Origin: Paramarasmius palmivorus
Taxonomy: Eukaryota > Basidiomycota > Agaricomycetes > Agaricales > Marasmiaceae
Direction: 5' to 3'
Length of the DNA stretch: 64,000 nucleotides
NCBI GenBank assembly: GCA_037176845.1
Contig: JAYKXP010000073.1
Location: 1 to 64,000 of the forward strand
Shown here: positions 11,637 to 19,988 of the stretch, piece by piece
How positions within the stretch are numbered: position 1 is the first letter of the stretch
Layout: every line of letters starts with the position of its first letter
Notes under the pieces: generated by a model
Seen by the model: the letters and a program-made list of their open reading frames with translations, nothing else
What the model was told of the DNA's origin: nothing
Databases searched by the model: none
Made by a program: the position numbers and the translations under genes

Positions 11637-12213
11637 ATGGCACCTATCCCAACCCAGAATCCTCACTCTTCGCCGTTGAACGCAGCCCTGGAATCCTCAA
11701 TGAATAACTCGGGCTTACCTCACCCCCTTTTCATTGTCGCGCTCATCTTAACCGGACTGTACACCATCGCACCCCCTGTATTCCATTGGCTGCTTCCCCA
11801 GCAGCCTGTTGGCATCCTTCGGACAGTAACTGATAACATATGGGATCTCATCGAGGACAATACTTCTGTTTCTAACGGTCAATACAATCTGGAGAACTCG
11901 GAAGGGCTCAAGCAGAGGCTGAGAAAGTCAGTGTAGTCTCTTGTCTTACTTATCTGTGCTGAGCACCCTTCTAGTCTCGAGAAGGAGATTAAAGAATTGG
12001 AACAACGAATTCGCGAAGAACCATCCCGAATCCGAGTCTTTACTTGGATTGTGTTCAAATGGAAGCTGCTGAAACGGGCCAACGGATGTTACGACAAGCT
12101 GAGGAAACTCGAAGGCGACGTTTTGGTATGTAGCCGCACTCGCTCGGGTTTGATTTTATTGTTAACGGATATATAATTAGGCCGAGATTGAGAATGGAAA
12201 TGCGCATCCCTAA
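11637..12213 (+). CDS. A2: small single-TM protein (157 aa), unknown family
   Basis: Exons 11,637-11,926, 11,975-12,125 and 12,181-12,213 join in frame (474 nt). Both introns have GT-AG ends; a branch-like CTGAG precedes the first acceptor. It starts MAPIPTQNPHSSP. A single hydrophobic segment (LFIVALILTGLYTIAPPVF) lies near residues 30-48. Then comes a polar linker, and in exon 2 a heptad-like helix (LEKEIKELEQRI) followed by a basic aromatic motif (RVFTWIVFKWKLLKR) and CYDKLRKLEGD. It ends AEIENGNAHP. An upstream acceptor (TTCAG just before the ATG, after TTACTGAAC) suggests a 5' exon inside the palindrome. It is intact, pairs head-to-head with B1, and its function is unknown. Confidence 0.8.
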
Positions 12214-12700
12214 GGAATGGAAGCATACGGGGGGTACGTCCTACCGGCGATTTTCCTTTTCTCAACATTTTCGGACGTGAAGTCGCCCCGCTCTCTGTGG
12301 TATCCCTTCTTTCTATGCTGCTCTATTTGATGTTCTTTTCGATTTGCTATCCTGCTTTGCCAGTCAACTGCTACATATAACACTGCTACTGCTACGTCCA
12401 CGCTATCACCATGCTCTCGGCATTCGCTTCATGATCTTTGTTTTCTACATAAATGTTCCATCTTGTTTATCTATGCAAAATTTGGATTGATTCCGGCCCG
12501 ACGTAGAGAACTACCAAGCCAAAGTAGATCGGACGAGTGAACACCAAATCCCGCGAACCAGCTTACCCAAAGGCTTCAAGGTGTCTAGTCTCGAATTCCG
12601 AGCTCCAAGCTCTCGGGCCTTAGGCCTCGTTTCGCTCCATGGTCAACTCTTCGTAGAATCTCTCGGCCGTTACGAAGTACTAAAGCTTAGTTTATTAGGC
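12214..12700. other. 3' flank of A2, no gene
   Basis: Pyrimidine-rich DNA related to the sequence following A3 (about 16,570-16,740), including a shared CAGTCAACTGCTACAT-like stretch. It probably holds the 3' UTR of A2. No gene. Confidence 0.4.
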
Positions 12701-13700
12701 ACGGAGGAGCACAAAGAACCTGCCGTTTTCGTTCGTCGTGCGTATAACAGGGACGACGAACGTGACGCGTGACGATTCGATTGATTTTAGTTCTATGATA
12801 TCGCTACGCTCGACGTTTTGTTTCCGCAATACTTCGGTAGTTGTTTTCGTATAGGTGTAATATATTGCTTTCGGAAGGATGGCATTGGTCTCGACTTGAA
12901 GTGGCTATCGAATGGCAGGTATAAGCGAGTCGCGGTGCCCTACCTCTCCGAGTAGACTCAGCCACGCCATACAGATAGACGATAATCCAAGGGATAGACA
13001 ACTGTGTTTATGTACGACGATGAAGAACGACTGACACCCCCGTTGCCAAGTGCCGTTGTTCGAGCTTCAAGCGGATAGCTGCCTAAGGCGCTGTCAGCAA
13101 TACCCTATGCATGCACAGTGTCGTATTGTCCTCGCTGTGGTATAACTTGGTTTTGAATGTATTGTATCTACGCATGCAGTGACACGCGGAGACAGGTCGA
13201 AGGCTCGAGGTGAATCTAGGGACACAAGTATTGTGAAATACGGATAACAAGGTTCGCCACTGGCATTCGCGAGTGCCTCGAGCGACGAACGAGATACAAA
13301 TTGTATTGATTCTCAGGCGGTTCACTGCATACATCCGCGCCGTGAAGGAACCACTTCAATTTCGACGATACGAACTCTGACAAGCGCTTTGCCCGACGCC
13401 AAGGCGGTGCTACCGAATCTCCGTTTTGAGAAAGGAGGCGCGACGCGCCGCGTTTAGATTAAAATCTCGAGTAGGTCAAGCATATATGCATATATTTCAC
13501 TTGCAATTATAAATATAGACAGCGAGAAACCAGGAACGCGAGAAAACAAAACGACGATACGAAGTACATAGATGGGTGATCCCTGATATATGGATGTGTT
13601 ACGAAATGCTGTAAAAACACGCAGTCCCAGGCGCTTTGGGTGGTACCACACGTGTTTCGACAATGAGAAGAGGATTGTGAAAAGGAGATTCGTAGTCCAT
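12700..13700. repeat. duplicated flank D, right copy
   Basis: Counterpart of 7690-8450: see the shared stretches near 12,720-12,960 and 13,470-13,640. It lies downstream of B2 as the left copy lies downstream of B1. Substitutions and indels are frequent, so the copies are old. Confidence 0.65.
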
Positions 13701-13767
13701 GATTCTTTGCAAAGGGAAGATGGAAGGAAGATGGAAGGACTATGGTCGGTACATGTATAAGCACGTT

Positions 13768-14346
13768 TCATTCCGCACTGTAAATTGCTCGCTAGAAAGG
13801 TAACAGATAACAGTGAGCAGTGACGAAGCCATCAAAAGAACAGAAACGTACCTTGACCCTAAGCTCCAATTCTCTAAAGGAATCGTAACATGAATTGACA
13901 TCTCGCAAAAGCCTCCACTCATAGAGTACCCATGTAAAAGGATTCACTCCGCAAGGCCGAGGGCGAATTTCCAGTTCATCTACACGCCTTTTGAGTCTTG
14001 AGACAGTTGAACTTAGAAAACCGCATCGAAACAAGTCAAAGACTAACGTACTGGTATAACGAAGCTTTGAATTCATCAGCTGCGTCTCCGAGAATGTCAT
14101 TTTGAAGACTGTTTGCGTCGATGAGAGCTTCAAGATTTTCCATCAACGGGGCTAGTGCTTCGGATTTTCTTAAGGGGAAACGCCATTTGAATAGAGGAGG
14201 ACCGAAGCGGTAAAGTAGGAAACCGAAAACTGAAGGGCCATTGAGCAGGGGTCAATATCCGAAGCAAGAGAATCACTACCTATTACTCCCACTCTGGATT
14301 TGTTGAAAACTCTGTTTGTGGCAAAGAATATGGGGTTGGTGGACAT
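13768..14346 (-). pseudogene. B2: small single-TM protein gene, likely frameshifted
   Basis: Counterpart of B1. Exon 2 (13,996-13,852) has exactly the B1 exon 2 length (145 nt) and carries RRVDELEIRPRP and FTWVLYEWRLLRDVNSCYDS. Exon 3 (13,791-13,768) ends AIYSAE, like AIYITHTAA in B1. Exon 1 (to 14,052) carries LLYRFGPPLFKWRFPLRK and LEALIDANSLQNDIL. The only good start (ATG at 14,346, MSTNPIFF) is out of phase with this frame: exon 1 would be 295 nt, one base off, and a TGA blocks the open frame near 14,245. So there is either one frameshift or an unrecognised extra intron. The exon 2 acceptor is AAG, as in B1. Confidence 0.6.
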
Positions 14347-14537
14347 TGGTTGTGATTTCTTCTTAAAATTTGCAAGTTATTGTGCTGGATACTTGAGCTG
14401 AGGCGTCTGGTGTGTGTTCAGTAACCGCATTTCAGTATAGTAAACAGATGCCTCACTAGGAGATAGAACAAGAATGTGCACCGAGACTGATTCTTGAACC
14501 GTTTGTGCAGCAACACCAACCGCGAATGCACTTATTC

Positions 14538-15831
14538 GTCCGAGCTGCAGAAACAACGACTTGCACACCTTTGCGGACATGTTTGGTAAAATTGTTCTCG
14601 CGCTCCCAACCCGACACCCGACGTCCCGACACCCCGACACCTGCCTTTTTGAGCCCGTTGCTGAACCAAGATTGTGTACACGATGTCGACGTTGGAATGG
14701 GTTGGAATGGGTCGAGCAGAAAAGGCCATCTGACCGTCTCAAACTATGCCGACCATGCACCTTCGAAAGTGCGTTGAGCGACAATGTCTTTGCGACCATG
14801 CTGACCTTCAACATCCTTTCATCGGCCTCGGTGTCCCCTCTCCTCAGTCCAACACACCTTTCTCAATATCTCTCTCTGATTCGACAATCCTTCTCGCTCG
14901 GCGGCAACTACGATTGGTGAAGCCGGTGTACAAGTCTTGAAAGACGTTGGGGTTCCAGGGGGTATAACAATGACGAGGAAGCATGGCTCGAGGAAAAGGA
15001 TTGTGTTTGGAGAGGACAGGAGGTTCGAGGACGTGAAAAGATTGCGTCTTCTGAGGAGGAGGGGAGGACGAGGACCGAGACGAGAATGAGGACAGCGTAT
15101 CTTGACAGAAGGTGATGGGAATGAATTCCACTGTTCGCCAAGGCCCAACAGCAAAAGCGTGGGTTAATCCCGTTCAGGAAGGATTAACCCACGCTTTTGC
15201 TGTTGGGCCTTGGCGAACAGTGGAATTCATTCCCATCACCTTCTGTCAAGATACGCTGTCCTCATTCTCGTCTCGGTCCTCGTCCTCCCCTCCTCCTCAG
15301 AAGACGCAAACTTTTCCATCCTCCTCAAATCTCTCATCCTATTCAAAGACAATTCTTTTCCTCGAGCCACGCTGCCTCGTCATTGTTATACCCCCTGGAA
15401 CCCCCTGGAACCCCCAACGTCTTTCAAGACTTGTACACCGGCTTCACCAATCGTAGTTGCCGCCGAGCGAGAAGGATTGTCGAATCAGAGAGAGATATTG
15501 AGAAAGGTGTGTTGGACTGAGGAGAGGGGACACCGAGGCCGATGAAAGGATGTTGAAGGTCAGCATGGTCGCAAAGACATTGTCGCTCAACGCACTTTCG
15601 AAAGTGCATGGTCAGCATGTTTTGAGACGGTCAGATAGCCTTTTCTGCTCGGCCCATTCCAACCCATTCCAACGTCGACATTGTGTACACAATCTTGGTT
15701 CAGCAGCGGGCTCAAAAAGGCAGGAGTCGGGATGTCGGGCGTCGGGTGTCGGGACGTCGGATGCGCGAGAATATTTTTACCAACACATGTCCTCAAAGGT
15801 GTGCAGGTCGTTGTTTCTGCAGCTCGGACGA
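14538..15831. repeat. palindrome 2 (arms about 0.64 kb, 10-base loop) between B2 and A3
   Basis: The left arm is 14,538-15,170. The loop is CGTTCAGGAA (15,171-15,180). The right arm is 15,181-15,831. The centre is perfect over at least 50 bases each side; farther out there are scattered substitutions and small indels, including an extra CCCCTGGAACC-type unit in the right arm near 15,390-15,410. The open frames inside are mirrored in both arms and show no protein family, so I do not call genes here. Its place between a minus B gene and a plus A gene is the same as for palindrome 1. Confidence 0.95.
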
Positions 15832-15953
15832 CCCAACAGGTTATCATTCGCCAAATTTTCTCAGTACACGTCGTGCTCTATCTGTGAGCTCTTAGATTAT
15901 GACTAGAAATGTGGTAACTGACCAATAATTTCAGACTTGAACATAAACTTTCA

Positions 15954-16532
15954 ATGGCACCTATCCCAACCCAGAATCCTCACTCTTCGCCGTCGAACGC
16001 TGTCCTGGAAGCCTCAATGAATAACTCAGATTTACCTCGCCCGCTTCTCATCGTCACACTCATCTTGACTGGCCTGTATATCTTTGCACCACCCTTGCTT
16101 CGTTGGCTTCGTCCCCGCCAATCTGTGGTTACTCTTCGCAACATAACCGATAGCTTGTGGGATATAATCAAGAGCAATACTTCTGTGACCAACAATCGGT
16201 ATAGATTACAGAACCCGGGCGGGCTGAAAGAGAGGCTGAGAACGTCAGTATAGGCTTTTCAATCTGCGGCTTTGTGCTGACCACCCTATTCTAGTCTTGA
16301 GAAAGAGGTAAAAGAGTTGGAACAACAAGTTCGCGAGGAACCACCCCGAATCAGAGTATTTGCTTGGACCATGTTTGAATGGAAGTTGGTGAAGCGAGTC
16401 AATGAATGTTATGACGGGTTGAGGAAACTTGAAGGCGATATTTTGGTATGTAGCTGCACTTACTTGGCTTTACTTTCATTGCTAACGGACTTGCAATATC
16501 CCTAGACCGAGATTGAGAATGGAAATGCTTAA
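15954..16532 (+). CDS. A3: small single-TM protein (155 aa), unknown family
   Basis: Exons 15,954-16,243, 16,295-16,445 and 16,506-16,532 join in frame (468 nt). The first two exon lengths are identical to those of A2. Start MAPIPTQNPHSSP; hydrophobic segment LLIVTLILTGLYIFAPPLL near residues 30-48. Exon 2 carries EVKELEQQVREEP and the basic aromatic motif FAWTMFEWKLVKRVNECYD, then LRKLEGDIL. It ends TEIENGNA. Just upstream, GTAACTGACC then TTTCAG (15,942) looks like an intron branch site and acceptor, so a 5' exon probably lies in palindrome 2. It is an intact paralogue of A2 and the head-to-head partner of B2. No known family recognised. Confidence 0.8.
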
Positions 16533-17129
16533 GGAATGCCAATCCAGAAGCACACCGGGGCATCTCCTGCCAGTGACTTTTCTTTCTCCCCGTTGGATGA
16601 AAATGCTCCCCGCTATCACATTACCCTTTCTTTCATGCTTTATTCTCGGTTTCTATTGTCATGCTATCCATACGCTTTCCAAGTCAACTACTACATAAAC
16701 CATTCCTACATCACACGCTATCACAATGCTTTCTGGTTTTGTTTCGGGCTCTCGTGCTTTCTACGTTCATGTTACACCTTTTTGTTTATCTATGGAAAAT
16801 TTTTGGATCGGAGCCCGACTACGAAGCAAAGTGCAGCGAAGAGAAGCGAAGAGAAGCGAATCGGATTGAGTTTGTGAACAACCAATTTTGGCGAACCGGC
16901 TTGCTCTGGGACAAGTCAAAGGGCTGAGATTTCATGTCTTCAAGCTTCGGGTTTGGGCCTCATTTCCTGAAGTTGGAAAGGTCGACCGCCACTGCCAGAG
17001 CTTGACACAGTGGGAGATCGTTCTCAAGGATGCGAAGTTATGAGCTCGCAGTCGCTGCATCCACTTCTTAGTCAGCGACTCTTGCGAACCGACGACTGTG
17101 TTCTGATCCCAAGGCTGTACCCTCGTTCT
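16533..17129. other. 3' flank of A3, no gene
   Basis: Pyrimidine-rich sequence resembling the A2 downstream region, then a short GAAGAGAAGC repeat (about 16,836-16,860). No gene supported. Confidence 0.4.
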
Positions 17130-17740
17130 TGTGTTTTGACGCGTTGCCAGAGCCACGGACATGCTCAAACATACCTATGTATGCAAATGATACACTTCGT
17201 GGACTTTGGGCTTGCACTAACCATTGTTGGCTGCGTGAGAGTTCGACACACTCTTATCTCTGTACTACCATCATCGGCCGCCCATGCTACGGGCTCTACC
17301 TCCAATTTCAGCGCTTTCGCGACTCTACTTCGATCTTGGGCGAAGCAGGACCGAAGCAGGACAGTTTAAATGTTCAATATCTTTTCGGGTTCACTAGCTT
17401 CGGCGTCCGAGCAACGACTATAGGCCTCCCGAACACGCTTGCAATCGGCACTTGTACCAGCTACGAATCAGAAATGATGTGGGTCCCCGGGCCAGGAAGA
17501 ACGCATGAATATCGCAGGGCTACGAGCTTAGGCAGGGGAAGGGGAAAAGCTAGGGAAAAGCGGATCTCTAGAGGAATGGTACGTGTTCAGGTTTTCGTAC
17601 GCGTTTCTTCTATCCTGATGTTGGCTATTCTTGTCCAGACACTTTTCTTGAACCTATACCACCATCACGAGGGCCATCACTCTCGAATCACACGGGAAGT
17701 ACCAAAAAATATGCTCGACGGAAACTGATGAGGATCTGTG
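17130..17740 (+). repeat. duplicated block R, right copy
   Basis: Direct repeat of 3270-3840 (see there). A 199-codon frame runs through it (17,129-17,728), but the left copy has no matching continuous frame, so I do not call a gene. It ends the duplicated locus on the right. Confidence 0.6.
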
Positions 17741-18168
17741 AGAAAACATGACAGTTTTAGACTATACTTAAATTGTCTCAGAAAGTTATCCTTTTTTAGG
17801 ACAAGAAATACCAACCGAAATGATGACAATCAAAGCCCATTACAGTGCGTCGTGATTTGATCGATCTCAACGTTCCAGATTGCAGTATTGATAGGCAAAG
17901 ATTACATTAACAGTTTTAAGGACCAGTAAGTGCGGAAATCAGGCACACAGAACAATACTAGGTTGGCTAGGCTTTCGACTGTGTTTAACGGCGCACCAAA
18001 ATATAAGATTACAAAAACTCTTTCAATAATATTGAAAGTACTCCAGATTGCTTCCGTATCGTGGCAACAGATTGTCTGCATCTGCGGCAAGGGCAAAACG
18101 CGGGTGCGGCTCACACTTGACGCGCTTCGTCTGCAATGGACGCTCGCGAGACACATCCATAATCAACA
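17741..18168. other. no gene recognised
   Basis: AT-rich sequence followed by a stretch (17,900-18,180) open on both strands over about 84 codons. It could hold the 3' end of the HMG gene transcript. Nothing further is supported. Confidence 0.35.
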
Positions 18169-19524
18169 TCATTCAGGTTTGTAAACTGTGTTGTGATTCA
18201 GCGTACAGCATGGAGAGATCGAAAATCCAGTGCTCACGAACGGCGCCATCCAGTTCAAAAATTGCAGATCCTCCAACAGCATGGCTTCAGCGCTGGTTTC
18301 AATGTCCAATTCAGGACTCAGAGGGGCGTATTGATTATTTGAGCCAAAGTCCGGAAGGGTTGAGGAACTGCCAGCGCTCGAAACAGAGCTGCCAACAGGC
18401 CCAGAAAAAATTGGCGTCGAACTCTTTTGGGGTAGATACGGCACAAGGGGCGTATAGTGCTGGTTGGATGGAAGTGTCAAGTCCCTGCGACGGGTCAGAG
18501 ATTCCACGCCGACGTCCTCTATGACGCTGGGGGTCCCGGCGTTCGGAAGGGATGATCTGTCTGAGAAAGGCAGCGAGGAGTTGCCACAGCGGTCAACAGG
18601 TCCAGAAAAAAAAGTTGGCGTCGATCTATCTGGGAAAGGCAGTTGGTGTAAGGAGGAACTGCCAGCGCTCGAAACAGAGCTGCCAACAGGCCCAGAAAAA
18701 ATTGGCGTCGAACTCGTTTGGGGTAGATACGGCACAAGGGGGAGTGACTGATGCTGGTTGGATGGAAGTGTCAAGTCCCTGCGACGGGTCAGAGATTCCA
18801 CGCCGACGTCCTCTATGACGCCAGGGGTCGCGGCGTATGTATTGTTTGCGCTACTGTCTGGGAAAGGCAGATGTAGAGAGGAGCTGCCAGCGCTCGAAAC
18901 AGAGCGATCAGGTCCAAACGAGTCATTGACGGAGCGGTCAGGGCCAGAAAAAAAAGTTGGCGTCGAAATCTGGTTGGATAAAAGCGTTGAATCCCTGCGA
19001 TGGGTCAGAGATTCCACACCGACGTCCCCCATGACGCCAGAGCTCGCAGAAGAGTTAAACGACGACGAATCACCCATTGTGAGGTCCTCCACCACAGCCT
19101 GAAGCTCTGACCCTTTCTTTCCTTGAGCTAACAGCTTCGCCAACTCGTAATATTGGCAATGGGCTACCGAGTCTTGGGCAGGCAAACTCCTGGGGCGAGA
19201 GTCTGGTTGTCGATGGTGTCGCTTCTTGTGCTCTCGCCTTTCTTCAGCAGCCTTTTGCTCCCATCGTTCTCGCTCGGCCTCCGGGAGGAGACGCCAGGTT
19301 AGGCCAAGAATTTTGGAGACCTCGACGCTATCCAGAGCTGCGGGAATGAGGTTGTGCTCGATGCAGTGTGCGCGATACAAAAAAAACGAATTTAGAGGCC
19401 GAGGTGTACGCCCATCCTTATTCCCTCTCTCGCTGCTTTTCTGGCGCCTTTGTCGAGGTAGCTTCGGCATCGATGGTGACTTATCAGGAGTCAGCTCTGG
19501 AGAATTGTTTGTGCACGGAAGCAA
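18169..19524 (-). CDS. HMG-box protein (451 aa), MAT-HMG type
   Basis: HMG boxes bend DNA in the minor groove; in fungi this type occurs in transcription regulators, including mating and sexual-development factors. One open frame runs from ATG at 19,524. A basic N-terminus (PKLPRQRRQKSSERGNK) precedes the box, near residues 39-105: RTPRPLNSFFLYRAH, then VSKILGLTWRLLP, then ERERWEQKAAEERREHKKRH, with the expected aromatic and Trp positions. The rest (about residues 140-430) is Ser/Pro-rich and built of repeats carrying GV(I/M)(E/G)DVGVESLT(R/H)RRD(L/S)T and FSGPV, a plausible disordered activation region. A second copy of the 5' part lies directly upstream. Alternative start at MPKL. The role as a mating regulator is not shown by context. 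Confidence 0.8.
   Translation of the reverse strand: MLPCTNNSPELTPDKSPSMPKLPRQRRQKSSERGNKDGRTPRPLNSFFLYRAHCIEHNLIPAALDSVEVSKILGLTWRLLPEAERERWEQKAAEERREHKKRHHRQPDSRPRSLPAQDSVAHCQYYELAKLLAQGKKGSELQAVVEDLTMGDSSSFNSSASSGVMGDVGVESLTHRRDSTLLSNQISTPTFFSGPDRSVNDSFGPDRSVSSAGSSSLHLPFPDSSANNTYAATPGVIEDVGVESLTRRRDLTLPSNQHQSLPLVPYLPQTSSTPIFSGPVGSSVSSAGSSSLHQLPFPDRSTPTFFSGPVDRCGNSSLPFSDRSSLPNAGTPSVIEDVGVESLTRRRDLTLPSNQHYTPLVPYLPQKSSTPIFSGPVGSSVSSAGSSSTLPDFGSNNQYAPLSPELDIETSAEAMLLEDLQFLNWMAPFVSTGFSISPCCTLNHNTVYKPE
18360..19070. repeat. tandem repeats coding the HMG protein C-terminal region
   Basis: A unit of about 290 bases starting near 18,360 (AGGAACTGCCAGCGCTCGAA) recurs near 18,652. The segment with AGAGATTCCA(C)GCCGACGTCC occurs three times (near 18,500, 18,795 and 19,005). 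Copies keep the reading frame, so the protein repeat is expanded without breaking the gene. Confidence 0.85.
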
Positions 19525-19988
19525 GGATTACCAATAACATCCCATCTGACCCTTTCTTCCCTTGAGCTAACAGCTTCGCCAACTCGTAATATTGGCAATG
19601 GGCTACCGAGTCTTGGGCAGGCAAACTCCTGGGGCGAGAGTCTGGTTGTCGATGGTGTCGCTTCTTGTGCTCTCGCCTTTCTTCAGCAGCCTTTTGCTCC
19701 CATCGTTCTCGCTCGGCCTCCGGGAGGAGACGCCAGGTTAGGCCAAGAATTTTGGAGACCTCAACGCTATCCACTGCCAGAGCTGCGGGAACGAGGTTGT
19801 GCTCGATGCAGTGTGCGCGATACAAAAAAAACGAATTTAGAGGCCGAGGTGTACGCCCATCCTTATTCCCTCTCTCGCTGCTTTTCTGGCGCCTTTGTCG
19901 AGGTAGCTTCGGCATCGATGGTGACTTATCAGGAGTCAGCTTTGGAGGATTGTTTGTGCACGGAAGCAAGGATTACCAATAACATCCC
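19106..19988. repeat. tandem duplication (about 440 bp) of the HMG gene 5' end
   Basis: Unit 1 is 19,106-19,544 and unit 2 is 19,545-19,988. Both run from TCTGACCCTTTCTT to AACATCCCA. They differ by very few substitutions and by six extra bases near 19,772 in unit 2 (two extra residues, AV, in the box). The near-identity implies a recent event. Confidence 0.93.
19484..19969 (-). pseudogene. truncated second copy of the HMG-box gene
   Basis: It opens with the same start and basic stretch as the full gene (MLPCTNNPPKLTPDKSPSM) and contains a complete HMG box. At the duplication junction after AQGKKGSDG it runs into the 5' flank of the downstream copy and stops after 161 codons. It lacks the whole repeat-rich C-terminal region. 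It could make a box-only protein if transcribed (a possible competitor for DNA sites; inference), but is more simply a by-product of the tandem duplication. Confidence 0.75.

Noticed and set aside
14377..15156. Several 77-145-codon open frames in the left arm of palindrome 2, mirrored in the right arm (15,112-15,906)
   Set aside because: They overlap on all frames of both strands, have no family signature or conserved frame between arms (indels shift it), and follow from GC-rich low-complexity sequence.
17129..17728. 199-codon plus-strand frame in the right R block
   Set aside because: The left R copy has no matching continuous frame, and the composition and lack of any motif suggest a chance frame in repeated DNA.
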